A stretch of 64,000 bases of DNA from Pseudomonas putida (GTDB lineage Bacteria > Pseudomonadota > Gammaproteobacteria > Pseudomonadales > Pseudomonadaceae): NCBI RefSeq assembly GCF_028682635.1, contig NZ_JANHLK010000002.1:248001-312000 (forward strand), written 5' to 3'. The translations under genes were made by a program, and so were the position numbers. Below the pieces are notes generated by a model. The model was not told the origin of the DNA and ran no database searches. It saw only the letters and a program-made list of their open reading frames with translations. Positions within the stretch are counted from its first letter, which is position 1. The number at the start of each line of letters is the position of its first letter. This document shows, piece by piece, positions 54,026 through 62,864 of this stretch.

Positions 54026-54316
54026 ATGAAGCGCACCATTCTAACGGCCATTGCCCTGACCGCGCTCTCGATAACTGCAGTGCAGGCCCAGCAGTTGCAG
54101 ACCATGCCGATCAGTCCCGCGCCAATGCCCGGTTCGCCGGGCACCGCAACGCCCACGCCGTATCCGCAGATCAGCCCGGCACCCCTGCCGAAAGTAGGCC
54201 CGGGCAGTGGCGGGCCACCCTTGGTGCCGATCGAGATGCCGAGCCCGCCGACCAAGGACCAGCCGGTGCCGGGGATCGAGCAGAACCCGCCGAAGGTCAA
54301 GTCGCCCGGCGGTTAG
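54026..54316 (+). CDS. Short secreted Pro-rich protein
   Basis: A 96-residue protein. Signal peptide MKRTILTAIALTALSITAVQA, then a low-complexity Pro/Gly/Ser chain (PAPMPGSPGTATPTPYPQ). Envelope-associated tether or linker is plausible. It ends four bases into the end of the convergent CNB gene. Confidence 0.7.
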   Translation: MKRTILTAIALTALSITAVQAQQLQTMPISPAPMPGSPGTATPTPYPQISPAPLPKVGPGSGGPPLVPIEMPSPPTKDQPVPGIEQNPPKVKSPGG

Positions 54317-54786
54317 ACGTGCTGCGACAGCAGTTGCCCATCGGCCATGCGCAAGCGTTTGGAGAGCGAGACGGCGAGGGCGCGGATGATCTTGGCGGCG
54401 ATTTTCGGTGCCTCGTTGAGCATCTTTTCCAGCGAATCCTTGCCCAGGTTGAGTAACTGGCAGTTGCTCGCCGCCACGCAACTGGCCGAACGGCGTTCGC
54501 CGTCGAGTACGGCCATTTCGCCGAACGAGCGACCGCTGCGCAGGGTCGCGATGGTCACCTGCTGGCCGTCGCTGGTGGTCTTCTGCACCGCCACCTGGCC
54601 GGTATGGATGATGCACATGAAGCTGCCGGCATCGCCCTCGTGGAAGATTTCTTCGCCCTGGACAATGGTGCTGAGGCTGAAATAGCCCGAAGCCGCGGCG
54701 AATTCCGCCGGCAGCAGTTGGTTGAACAGGCCGCAGTCCATCAGCCAGTTGCGGATTTCGTTGTTCAATAAGGTGGGTTCTGACAT
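54313..54786 (-). CDS. Cyclic-nucleotide-binding-domain protein
   Basis: A 157-residue protein that is a single CRP-type cNMP-binding domain (about 20-135) with the phosphate-binding cassette RSFGEMAVLDGERRSASCVA, including Glu and Arg. No DNA-binding domain follows. It could be a regulatory subunit or sensor. ATG 54786 was chosen because the domain starts cleanly; a longer frame is possible upstream. Confidence 0.85.
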   Translation of the reverse strand: MSEPTLLNNEIRNWLMDCGLFNQLLPAEFAAASGYFSLSTIVQGEEIFHEGDAGSFMCIIHTGQVAVQKTTSDGQQVTIATLRSGRSFGEMAVLDGERRSASCVAASNCQLLNLGKDSLEKMLNEAPKIAAKIIRALAVSLSKRLRMADGQLLSQHV

Positions 54787-54887
54787 GTCGTGCGGTCTTT
54801 TTTGTTGTACGGAACCCTGTGGGAGCGGGCAGTGTTGTATCGGCTTGCGGTGTCCGGCATTAAGACCGGAGCACCGCGCCAAGTTCC

Positions 54888-56942
54888 TCAGGCAACACCC
54901 AATACCTTGAACAAAAATGCATATTCGAGCGCTACGTCACGCAATCCCTGATAGCGACCGCTCATCCCGCCATGCCCCGCGCCCAGTTCGGTCTTGAGCA
55001 GCAGCGGGTTGGTGTCGGTCTTGGTGGCGCGTAATTTCGCCACCCATTTGGCCGCTTCCCAATACTGCACACGGCTGTCGTTGTAGCCGGCGATCACCAG
55101 GGTCGGCGGATAAGCCTGGGCGCTGACGTTTTCGTACGGCGCGTAGGCCTTGATCCGATCGTGCACGTCCGGCTCTTCAGGGTTGCCCCACTCGTCGTAT
55201 TCGGTGACGGTCAATGGCAGCTCCGGGTCGAGCATGGTGTTGAGCACATCGACGAACGGTACCTCGGCTATCGCGGCGCCAAACAGCTCCGGTCGCTGGT
55301 TAAGCACCGCCCCGATCAACAGGCCGCCGGCACTGCCGCCGCTGATCGCCAGTTGTGGCGCGGTGGTCAGGCCATTGGCGATCAGGTGTTCGGCGCAGGC
55401 GATGAAGTCGCTGAAGGTGTTCTGCTTGTGCTCCTGCTTGCCGGCGCGATACCAGGCTTCGCCCAGTTCACCGCCGCCGCGCACGTGAGCGATGGCGAAC
55501 GCCATGCCGCGATCGAGCAGGCTCAGGCGCGCGTGGGAGAACCACGGGTCGAGGCTTTCGCCATAGGCGCCATAGCCATACAGGTAAAGCGGAACCGGCT
55601 TGCCGAGTGCTTCGCGCTTGACCACCAGGCTGATCGGCACTTGCGTGCCATCGGGCGCCGTGGCCCACAGGCGCTGGCTGACGTAGGCGTCGGCGTCGAA
55701 CGGGCCCAGCACCGGGGTTTGCTTGAGCACCTGCTGCGCACCGCTGACCAGTTCCAGTTGGCGGATCTGCGCCGGACGGTTCAACGCTTCGTAGCGCAGG
55801 CGAATCCGCTCGCTGACGAATTCCAGGCTGTTCTGCACGTGCAGGCTGTAGGCCGCGTCCGGCAGTTGCACCCGATAGCTCGGCAGGTCCTGGGGGTGAA
55901 CTTCGATCACCGGCAAGCCGCCGACCCGCAGGCTCAGGGTCATGGCCCCGGCGTTCAGGCTCATGCCATCGATCATCACCGTGTCGCTGTGAGGGATCAG
56001 GTTCTGCCAGTCGGCTTCGGTCGGCGCCACGCCGCTGTCGACGGCGGTGTACAGGGCAAAATTGATGCCGTCGCGATTGGTGCGGATGAACCAGGTCCAT
56101 TGGCCGTCGAGCGCGCCGTGGTCAAGGTCATACTCATGGTTTTCCTGGCGCGGCGCGACGCAGGTAAAGGGCCGTTGCGGGTGATTGGCATCCAGCACCC
56201 AGACTTCGCTGGTGGTCTTGCTGCCCACCGACAGCAGCAATTGCTGTTCGGAGCTCGATCGGTAGCAGTGCATGAAGAAGCGGCCGTCGGTTTCATGGAA
56301 CACTTCTTCGGCCGCCGTGCCGTCCAGGCGATAGCGCAACAGTTTGTGCGGGCGATGGGTGTCGTCCAGCTCACCGAAAAACAGGGTCAGGCTGTCGTTG
56401 GCCCAGGTCATGCTGCCGTCGCAGTCCTGGAACTCCAGCTCACTGACGCGACCGTCGGACAATTCCTTCACGAACAGCGTATAGATCTCGTCGCCCGTGG
56501 AATCGATGCTGTAGGCCAGGCGCTGGTGATCGGGGCTGATGCTGAACGCGCCGAGGGAAAAGAAGCCGCCCTGGGCCAGTTCATTCGGGTCCAGCAGCAG
56601 TTGCTCCCGGCTTTCATCAAGGACCAGGCTGTCGTCGGCCGGACGCGGGCAGCGGTAGTGACGGGCGTATTCGTCACCGGCCGTGGTGCGCGTGTAATAC
56701 AGGTAGGGTCCCCACGGCGAGGGCAGGGACAGGTCGGTTTCGAGAATCCGGCCCTTGATCTCCTCGAACAGGGTTTCGCGCAACCCGGCCTGATCGGCGG
56801 TTTGCGCCTCCTGATAACTGTTTTCAGCCTTGAGGTAGTCGAGCACCGCTGCGCTGTCGCGCTCCTGCAGCCAGGCGTACGGGTCGGATCCTTCGGCCTT
56901 GCGGGCAATCGGGGCGTCGGAAACGTTGGCGGATAGGGGCAT
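54888..56942 (-). CDS. Oligopeptidase B (S9 prolyl oligopeptidase family)
   Basis: A 684-residue serine peptidase that cuts after basic residues in short peptides. An N-terminal seven-bladed propeller (about 70-400) is followed by an alpha/beta-hydrolase domain with Ser in GGSAGGLLIG, Asp in NDSRVQYWE and His in GAGHGGMSG. The VPFVDVLNTMLDPELPLT segment favours oligopeptidase B rather than prolyl oligopeptidase. The gene is divergent from the intron-containing operon, with a REP between. Confidence 0.92.
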   Translation of the reverse strand: MPLSANVSDAPIARKAEGSDPYAWLQERDSAAVLDYLKAENSYQEAQTADQAGLRETLFEEIKGRILETDLSLPSPWGPYLYYTRTTAGDEYARHYRCPRPADDSLVLDESREQLLLDPNELAQGGFFSLGAFSISPDHQRLAYSIDSTGDEIYTLFVKELSDGRVSELEFQDCDGSMTWANDSLTLFFGELDDTHRPHKLLRYRLDGTAAEEVFHETDGRFFMHCYRSSSEQQLLLSVGSKTTSEVWVLDANHPQRPFTCVAPRQENHEYDLDHGALDGQWTWFIRTNRDGINFALYTAVDSGVAPTEADWQNLIPHSDTVMIDGMSLNAGAMTLSLRVGGLPVIEVHPQDLPSYRVQLPDAAYSLHVQNSLEFVSERIRLRYEALNRPAQIRQLELVSGAQQVLKQTPVLGPFDADAYVSQRLWATAPDGTQVPISLVVKREALGKPVPLYLYGYGAYGESLDPWFSHARLSLLDRGMAFAIAHVRGGGELGEAWYRAGKQEHKQNTFSDFIACAEHLIANGLTTAPQLAISGGSAGGLLIGAVLNQRPELFGAAIAEVPFVDVLNTMLDPELPLTVTEYDEWGNPEEPDVHDRIKAYAPYENVSAQAYPPTLVIAGYNDSRVQYWEAAKWVAKLRATKTDTNPLLLKTELGAGHGGMSGRYQGLRDVALEYAFLFKVLGVA

Positions 56943-56982
56943 GAAGGTCTCTCGAACAAGATACTGAATAGGGGGGGCGCAA

Positions 56983-57064
56983 CCTGTAGGAGCTGCCGCA
57001 GGCTGCGATCTTTTGATCTTGTTTTTTCAAGATCAAAAGATCGCAGCCTGCGGCAGCTCCTACA
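56983..57064. repeat. REP element with a perfect 37-base-pair stem
   Basis: Arms 56985-57021 and 57028-57064 are exactly complementary over 37 bases, around a loop of six T's. It is type TGTAGGAGCTGCCGCAGGC extended by GATCTTTTGATCTTG. It is the longest perfect hairpin in the window and lies 45 bases before the intron. Confidence 0.93.
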
Positions 57065-57094
57065 TGAAAGAGCCTGATGGACGAAAAGCCGTTA

Positions 57095-57108
57095 TCATAA
57101 GCGCCTCT
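57095..57108 (+). promoter_or_regulatory. Intron-binding sites IBS2 and IBS1 in the 5' exon
   Basis: IBS2 TCATAA (57095-57100) is complementary to EBS2 TTATGA (57727-57732). IBS1 GCCTCT (57103-57108) is complementary to EBS1 AGAGGC (57790-57795). Both abut the intron start at 57109 in the expected order. Confidence 0.85.
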
Positions 57109-58177
57109 GTGCGACACGCGTAGCGTGTCTCCAAGACTTCGAGGTGTAGAGTCATCTTGAAGGGCTTCCGAAAGGAAGCCAAGAGCTTGGGTACCCAACC
57201 CCAAGAAACAAAACCCTCCCAGAAGTCCAATGCCTTCAAGGACTTGCCGCAGCGGCGGTGGCAAACTCAAGGTCGATTAGCGCTCGGTAGCTCGACCGCA
57301 GTACCAGATTTTCCGGTACTGGAGTGCCTACTACACATCAGCCCTGTTCAGGGCTAAACCCATGCGGGAGAGAATCCCCGCTGGGGTTCCCTCCTGCTTT
57401 TGAAACAGGAGGTAACAATTTCTTTGGGCATGCTGCCTCGGCAGTCCCTGCTCACATCAAACCGGAGACATGAGCGAAAGCTCTGTCTGTCATTGTCCAT
57501 CTACCTTGCTCGCAAGGTGGCAGCGGACTCGTTGTGCGACCAACGATAGCCTAGGAAGACATGCGTCACTGATAACGGTGAGGTGTGAAGCTCTTCTCAC
57601 AATGTAGTCCCCGTCAGGGTGTGCTTTTGCCGCGAGGTAAAGCATAGATACTCGGAGCAGTGCCGGGTTGAGACGCTAGGCTGGTTGGTATGGGTAACGT
57701 AAGTGAACTGCTGATAAACGCCGTAATTATGAACAAGCCAAAACTGCTGTCAGGCTTGAGCCAAAAGGCACGTGGTCGGATACCTCTGTAGAGGCTTGAG
57801 GTACGTCGTCATAGGACCATCGGTGAAAAGGCAGGCCCTAAACCAATCGTGTGATAGGCAGGGAACGTGGTAAGCCCGTATGGCCGCCTTCGGGCAGGTG
57901 AACCGCAAGGGGATCTGTTGGCTGTGCGGGTATGGGATCGCAGAGAAAGCGAAAGCCGGGCTGTAATGGCTCGGATAGGGGTTGGGACATTACCTCACGG
58001 GAAACCGGGCAGACTTCTGCGTGGTCTTTCGTCGCATGAACTCTGACTGAACCTGTCTCAATGATCTTAGAGACCCGCAGTATTGGGCCTCCTACTAATC
58101 CAACCCTGACGGGAGCGTCCATTCCCGTCAGGGGATGCGTACGTCTTCTGCTCGGGGAAACTTGAGAGGAAGGCAGC
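57109..58177 (+). ncRNA. Group II intron RNA, domains I-III
   Basis: About 1070 bases with no open frame that I can support. It contains EBS2 (57727-57732) and EBS1 (57790-57795) and many GNRA/receptor-like stems. This is the catalytic scaffold, not a coding region. Confidence 0.85.
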
Positions 58178-59875
58178 ATGATAGAGCACAGCCAAATGGC
58201 CGTGTCTGCGCTTTCCGGCACTCCGCAACAATGGCATGACATCGATTGGTGTCGTGTTCAGCGGAATGTTCGGGCAATGCAGGTGCGGATTGCGAAGGCT
58301 TGTCGGGAAGGCAAATGGCGCAGGGTGAAAGCCCTGCAACGGATGCTGACCCGCTCTCGATCGGCCAGATACTTGGCCGTACGGCGAGTCACTGAAAACC
58401 AGGGTAAGCGCACGGCGGGAGTCGACCGCGTGCTCTGGGATACACCCGACGCAAAATGGAAAGCGGCAAATGGGTTGAAGCGTCACGGATATAAACCACG
58501 ACCTTTACGGCGTGTGTTCATTCCGAAGTCGAATGGGAAGGAACGCCCTTTGGGTATCCCAACCATGACTGACAGGGCTATGCAGGCGCTGTATTTGCTA
58601 GCTCTGGCACCCATTGCAGAAACCAAGGGCGATCCGAACAGCTACGGCTTCAGGATCGAACGCTCTACGGCGGATGCGATGGGACAGTTGTTTGTTTGCC
58701 TGTCCAAGAAGGTTTCGGCCCAATGGATACTGGAGGCGGACATACAAGGCTGCTTTGATCACATTAATCATGACTGGATGCTCGACAACGTCCCTACGGA
58801 CAAAGCGATTCTTCGGAAATGGTTGAAGGCTGGCGTGATTCATAAAGGCCAGCTACAGGCAACGGATGCTGGTACGCCACAAGGCGGGATTATCTCGCCT
58901 ACCTTGGCAAATATGGCGCTCGATGGTCTGGAAACACAGCTCAAGCAGTATCTGGGCGTGACAAGGGCCAGAAAGCTGAAGATCAACGTGGTGCGGTATG
59001 CGGATGATTTTGTGATTACTGGAAACTCGAAAGAGGTACTGGAAAGCGAAATCAGACCTTGGGTGGAGCAATTCCTGGCAGTACGCGGGTTGCAGTTATC
59101 CCCTGAGAAAACACATATCGTCCATACCGATCAAGGCTTCGACTTTCTGGGTTGGAATTTCCGTAAGTACGACGGGAAGCTTCTGATCAAACCGAGTAAG
59201 AAGAACGTCAAGGCGTTCTATCACAAGGTGAAGGAGGTCATCGACGCCAACAAGATGGCGAAGCAGGAGTATTTGATTCGATTGCTCAATCCCATCTTGA
59301 AAGGCTGGGCGCTGTATCACCAGCCTGTAGTAGCCAAGCAGGCCTACAGCCGCATGGATAATTTGTTGTTTTATGCTCTATGGCGTTGGGCAAAGCGGCG
59401 GCACCCGAACAAGTCACTGCAATGGATCGGGAAGAAGTATTTCCGAACTCAAGGAAGCAGAAGTTGGGTGTTTGCCACCACGATGTTGGAGGAAAACGGG
59501 ACAAAAAAGGAGGTCGCTCTGTATTCGCTTGCGAGTACACCGATCGAACGACACAGGAAGGTTAGTGGGGAGTACAACCCCTTCGACCCTTCCATGGAAG
59601 AAATGGGCGAGAAGCTGCGGACGGCACAGATGCTGAAAAAGCTGAAGTATCGCAAACAGATTCTCAGTCTCTATCAAAGCCAGAAAGGACTGTGTCTGAT
59701 GTGCAAACAACCGATTACGAAGGAAACGGGATGGCATGACCATCACATTATCCACCGCACTCATGGCGGTAGAGACACCCTGGATAACCGGGTACTATTG
59801 CATCCTATTTGTCACCAACAGCTTCACAGCCGTGGATTGACAGTGAACAAACCGGCTCCGCAAGGGGCTTTCTAA
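58178..59875 (+). CDS. ltrA: Group II intron reverse transcriptase/maturase with HNH endonuclease
   Basis: A 565-residue intron-encoded protein. The reverse transcriptase domain fills about 60-330. Its catalytic core reads VVRYADDFVITG (YADD), and GTPQGGIISPTLANMALDGL is motif RT4-like. Maturase domain X is about 345-440, and the C-terminal HNH endonuclease about 490-550 (CLMCKQPI; WHDHHIIHRTHGG; HPICHQQLH). It helps the intron RNA fold, splice and insert into DNA. Start ATG 58178 follows GAGAGGAAGGC. All catalytic residues are present. Confidence 0.95.
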   Translation: MIEHSQMAVSALSGTPQQWHDIDWCRVQRNVRAMQVRIAKACREGKWRRVKALQRMLTRSRSARYLAVRRVTENQGKRTAGVDRVLWDTPDAKWKAANGLKRHGYKPRPLRRVFIPKSNGKERPLGIPTMTDRAMQALYLLALAPIAETKGDPNSYGFRIERSTADAMGQLFVCLSKKVSAQWILEADIQGCFDHINHDWMLDNVPTDKAILRKWLKAGVIHKGQLQATDAGTPQGGIISPTLANMALDGLETQLKQYLGVTRARKLKINVVRYADDFVITGNSKEVLESEIRPWVEQFLAVRGLQLSPEKTHIVHTDQGFDFLGWNFRKYDGKLLIKPSKKNVKAFYHKVKEVIDANKMAKQEYLIRLLNPILKGWALYHQPVVAKQAYSRMDNLLFYALWRWAKRRHPNKSLQWIGKKYFRTQGSRSWVFATTMLEENGTKKEVALYSLASTPIERHRKVSGEYNPFDPSMEEMGEKLRTAQMLKKLKYRKQILSLYQSQKGLCLMCKQPITKETGWHDHHIIHRTHGGRDTLDNRVLLHPICHQQLHSRGLTVNKPAPQGAF

Positions 59876-59881
59876 AGACTT

Positions 59882-59915
59882 GAGCCGTATGCGTTGAAAG
59901 GCGCACGTACGGTTC
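59882..59915 (+). ncRNA. Group II intron domain V
   Basis: A 34-base hairpin with GAGCCGTA pairing TACGGTTC and a GAAA tetraloop. It contains the catalytic AGC triad (59883-59885). This is the most conserved part of group II introns. Confidence 0.93.
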
Positions 59916-59970
59916 TTAGGGGGAGGCAGGCCAGTAATGGCCTGTCTCTACCCGACTTGCCTGCCTTGCC

Positions 59971-60468
59971 ATGGACACCATGACCGAGAACGACTATCTG
60001 ATCGCTTGGGGCCTCTACGCCTTTGCCGCTTTGGGCTGCCTGCTGGTGTGGATGCGCATCACCCGCTGGATGTGGCGCTGGCTGCGCGAGCCCCTGCGTT
60101 TACTGGTGGCGGTACTGCTGTTCAGCCCGACCATCATCGACCCGGTGAAGGAAAAAGTGGCCCCGGCCCTTGCCATCACGGCCCTTGACCTGTTGTTCAA
60201 GGTCGGCAACAACGCATGGCGGGCGATTTCCGACCTGTTCATGTACGGCATGATCGCTTTTGGCATCTACCTGGTGTTCGCCGGGGCGCGTTTTATCCTC
60301 GAACGTGGCGCCAGGGCCCGCAAGGAACAGGCCGCCGCCGCCCAGGCTGCTCTTCGTGCCGACGAACCGGAAGAGGATCACCCCTTCGGCGGTGCCGGCG
60401 ATGATCGTTACGGTCGTCCGCCTGTGCCGGGCAATCCCCAGCGGATGCGCGTCGAACCCCGTCTGTAA
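59971..60468 (+). CDS. Integral membrane protein of unknown function
   Basis: A 165-residue protein with three membrane helices (LIAWGLYAFAALGCLLVWMR, then LRLLVAVLLFSPTII, and LFMYGMIAFGIYLVFAGARF) and a charged C-terminal tail. I do not recognise the family. Two start codons are possible (59971 and 59980); neither has a clear ribosome site. It is first in an operon with the amidotransferase and DUF2937 genes. The intron lies just upstream, in its leader. Confidence 0.75.
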   Translation: MDTMTENDYLIAWGLYAFAALGCLLVWMRITRWMWRWLREPLRLLVAVLLFSPTIIDPVKEKVAPALAITALDLLFKVGNNAWRAISDLFMYGMIAFGIYLVFAGARFILERGARARKEQAAAAQAALRADEPEEDHPFGGAGDDRYGRPPVPGNPQRMRVEPRL

Positions 60469-60500
60469 CCGTGCCCCTGCCATGAAGCGAGAGTCCAAGC

Positions 60501-61277
60501 ATGTGTGAGTTATTGGGCATGAGCGCCAATGTCCCGACCGATATCGTGTTCAGCTTCACCGGGCTGATGCAGCGTGGTGGGCGTACCGGGCCGCACCGTG
60601 ACGGTTGGGGCATCGCTTTTTACGAAGGCCGGGGTTTGCGCCTGTTCCAGGACCCGGCGGCGAGCTGCGAGTCGGAAGTGGCGAACCTGGTGCAGCGCTA
60701 CCCGATCAAGAGCGAAGTGGTGATCGGGCATATCCGGCAGGCCAACGTCGGCAAGGTCTGCCTGTCCAACACCCATCCCTTCGTGCGCGAGTTGTGGGGG
60801 CGTAACTGGTGCTTCGCCCATAATGGCCAGTTGGCGGATTTTCAACCCACGACCAGCTTCTACCGCCCCGTTGGCGATACCGACAGCGAGGCGGCGTTCT
60901 GTGACTTGCTCAACCGCGTGCGGGCAGCGTTTCCGGAGCCGGTGGAGGTCGAGGAACTGCTGCCGGACCTGGTCGCCGCCTGCGCCGAATACCGCAGCAA
61001 GGGTGTTTTCAACTGCCTGCTCAGCGATGGCGACTGGCTGTTCTGCTATTGCTCGACCAAGCTGGCGCAGATCACCCGTCGTGCCCCGTTCGGCCCGGCG
61101 CGCCTGAAGGACGTCGATGTGATCGTCGACTTCCAGGCCGAAACCACGCCCAACGATGTGGTCACGGTGATCGCCACCGAACCCCTGACCGAAAATGAAA
61201 CCTGGACCCGCTACGAGCCAGGCCAATGGAGCCTGTGGCGACGCGGCGAATGCGTCAGCCAGGGCAGGACCGAATAA
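60501..61277 (+). CDS. Class II glutamine amidotransferase (YafJ type)
   Basis: A 258-residue Ntn-hydrolase with nucleophile Cys2 ([19 protein letters not shown]). [19 protein letters not shown] and [10 protein letters not shown] are the glutamine-binding and oxyanion motifs. No partner synthetase domain is attached. Family members include YafJ and EgtC-like amidotransferases. The substrate is unknown. It lies 32 bases after the membrane protein gene. Confidence 0.87.
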   Translation: MCELLGMSANVPTDIVFSFTGLMQRGGRTGPHRDGWGIAFYEGRGLRLFQDPAASCESEVANLVQRYPIKSEVVIGHIRQANVGKVCLSNTHPFVRELWGRNWCFAHNGQLADFQPTTSFYRPVGDTDSEAAFCDLLNRVRAAFPEPVEVEELLPDLVAACAEYRSKGVFNCLLSDGDWLFCYCSTKLAQITRRAPFGPARLKDVDVIVDFQAETTPNDVVTVIATEPLTENETWTRYEPGQWSLWRRGECVSQGRTE

Positions 61278-61289
61278 GGATCATCCCCC

Positions 61290-61832
61290 ATGTTGCTCAG
61301 TTATCTACGGCTGGTGTTGTTCGCGGCGGGCCTGTTGATCGGTGTCCAGGTGCCGGGGTTCATCAATGATTACGCCAAGCGGGTCGAAGCCCACCTGATC
61401 GAAGCGCAGGCCGGGTTGAGCGGGTTCCAGAACACCGCCAATCAATTCTTCAAGGGCGACATGCAGGCCCTGGTCGCCCACTATCGTGCCAGTGAAGACC
61501 CGATCTTTCGCAGCGACGCCGACAGCCTGGGCAACCTGCTGAGCCGCCAGGTGGCGTTGGACAAGCAATTCCAGGCGATGCAAGGGCCGTGGTACATCCG
61601 CTTCCTGCAAGTGGTGCTGGCCGCTGATCCGGACATTCGCAAGGAAACCTGGAATGGCTACAGCTACCAGATCCTGCTGACCCCGGAGGCGATGATCTGG
61701 GGCATGAGCGGGGCGTTGCTGCTGTCATTCGGGATCGAGTGCCTGTTCCGCCTGATCGATTGGGTGGTGTTGGGCGGCAAGCGTCTGCGCCAGAGCCGGC
61801 CGATCGAAGAGCGGGATTTGCGCGGGTTGTAG
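61290..61832 (+). CDS. DUF2937-family membrane protein
   Basis: A 180-residue protein with an N-terminal membrane helix (LRLVLFAAGLLIGVQVPGF), a soluble central part with coiled-coil tendency, and a C-terminal helix (MIWGMSGALLLSFGIECLF). It matches DUF2937, unknown function. Its TAG stop (61830-61832) is the TAG of the REP's GTAGGAGC, so the palindrome supplies the end of the gene. Confidence 0.85.
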   Translation: MLLSYLRLVLFAAGLLIGVQVPGFINDYAKRVEAHLIEAQAGLSGFQNTANQFFKGDMQALVAHYRASEDPIFRSDADSLGNLLSRQVALDKQFQAMQGPWYIRFLQVVLAADPDIRKETWNGYSYQILLTPEAMIWGMSGALLLSFGIECLFRLIDWVVLGGKRLRQSRPIEERDLRGL

Positions 61833-61906
61833 GAGCTGGCTTGCCAGCGAATCAAGTGATGCGGTGTGTCAGGCATTGCGCCTTCGCTGGCAAGCCAGCT
61901 CCTACA
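61828..61906. repeat. Paired REP palindrome, type TGTAGGAGCTGGCTTGCCAG
   Basis: Arms TGTAGGAGCTGGCTTGCCAG (61828-61847) and the complement ending at 61906. It begins inside the last codon and stop of the DUF2937 gene and ends two bases before the LysR gene's stop. It is the same type as the element within the carboxylase gene. Confidence 0.92.
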
Positions 61907-61908
61907 GG

Positions 61909-62823
61909 TCAACGTTGCAAAACGATGTAATTCTCCCCCACCCGGCGCGCATAGCCCTCCAGCACCTGCTGACACAACGCCACAATCTCCTCGACCCATT
62001 CCACGCCCACCCGCCACGACACCACCACTTGCAGGTCCGGTGGTCGCTGGTCGATGTCCAGCAAGGTCAATTCACCCCGCGCCAGTTCCTCGGCCACCAG
62101 CACCGGTGGCAATGCGCCGATGCCAAAGCCGTCGCGCAGCAGGCGGGTGATCGCCGAGACCGAGTTCACGCAGTTCAGCCGAGGCGCGATGACGCCGTTG
62201 GCCTGCATCAGCGCGAGCACTTCCTGATGGGGATGGGAGTTTTTCGAGTAGGTAATGATCCGCTCATTGGCCAGGTCGGCGATGCCTGAGTAGTCGCGGT
62301 TGTAGAGTGAATTGCTGGCGACGATCCAGCCCATGGGGTGGCTGGCCAGTTCCAGGCTGCGCACGCTTTCCTGGCGCAGCAGGTCGGTTTGCAGGATCAC
62401 GTCGAGAAAGCCTTTTTGCAGCTGATCGCAGAGGTTCAGCGAGGTATCGGCCACCAGTTCGATTTCCACCAGCGGGTAGTGATCGGTCATCTGCGCCACC
62501 AACGGGCTCAGCCAGGTGTGGATCACCGTGTCCATCACGCCGATGCGCACGCGACCGGCCTTGCAGGAGCGGGTCTCGATCGACTGTTTGAGCGCTTGCA
62601 TGGTGTCCATCATCTGCTCGGCGTATTCGAGCACTTTCAAGCCTTCCGGCGTCAGGCTCACGCCCCGTGAGTCGCGCAGGAACAGCTTCACCCCAAGCTC
62701 GCCTTCGAGCACGGCGATGCGGCTGGAAATCGACGCCTGGGTGGTGAAGAGCTTGTCGGCGGTGAGGCGGAAACTCTTGAGCCGGGCGACCCAGACGAAG
62801 GTCTCGAGAAACTTCAGGTTCAT
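61909..62823 (-). CDS. LysR-family transcriptional regulator of the adjacent MFS gene
   Basis: A 304-residue regulator. HTH: MNLKFLETFVWVARLKSFRL with TTQASISSRIAVLEGELGVK. The effector-binding domain fills about 90-300. It is divergent from the MFS transporter gene, and a strong inverted repeat lies between them (62865-62891), so the MFS gene is a probable target. Confidence 0.9.
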   Translation of the reverse strand: MNLKFLETFVWVARLKSFRLTADKLFTTQASISSRIAVLEGELGVKLFLRDSRGVSLTPEGLKVLEYAEQMMDTMQALKQSIETRSCKAGRVRIGVMDTVIHTWLSPLVAQMTDHYPLVEIELVADTSLNLCDQLQKGFLDVILQTDLLRQESVRSLELASHPMGWIVASNSLYNRDYSGIADLANERIITYSKNSHPHQEVLALMQANGVIAPRLNCVNSVSAITRLLRDGFGIGALPPVLVAEELARGELTLLDIDQRPPDLQVVVSWRVGVEWVEEIVALCQQVLEGYARRVGENYIVLQR

Positions 62824-62864
62824 GTGATCAAGTTTTTCTTATGGCTAGGGCAGGTTTTTATTAG

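Larger units (their letters stand above)
57109..59956 (+). mobile_element. Complete group II intron
   Basis: The 2848-base element starts with GTGCGAC (consensus GUGYG) and ends in CCGAC (consensus AY). Domains I-III fill 57109 to about 58177, domain IV carries the RT-maturase gene, domain V is at 59882-59915 and domain VI at about 59916-59956. EBS1 and EBS2 match the 5' exon. The ribozyme and protein are intact in sequence, so it may be able to splice and move. It is one copy in the window. Confidence 0.95.

Noticed and set aside
54815..54830. Half-REP CCCTGTGGGAGCGGGC upstream of the CNB gene
   Set aside because: Only one arm is present and no partner is found nearby, so I did not count it as a paired element.
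57109..58177. Coding potential in the first kilobase of the intron
   Set aside because: No open frame with a ribosome site or a family match; the sequence is explained by domains I-III of the ribozyme.
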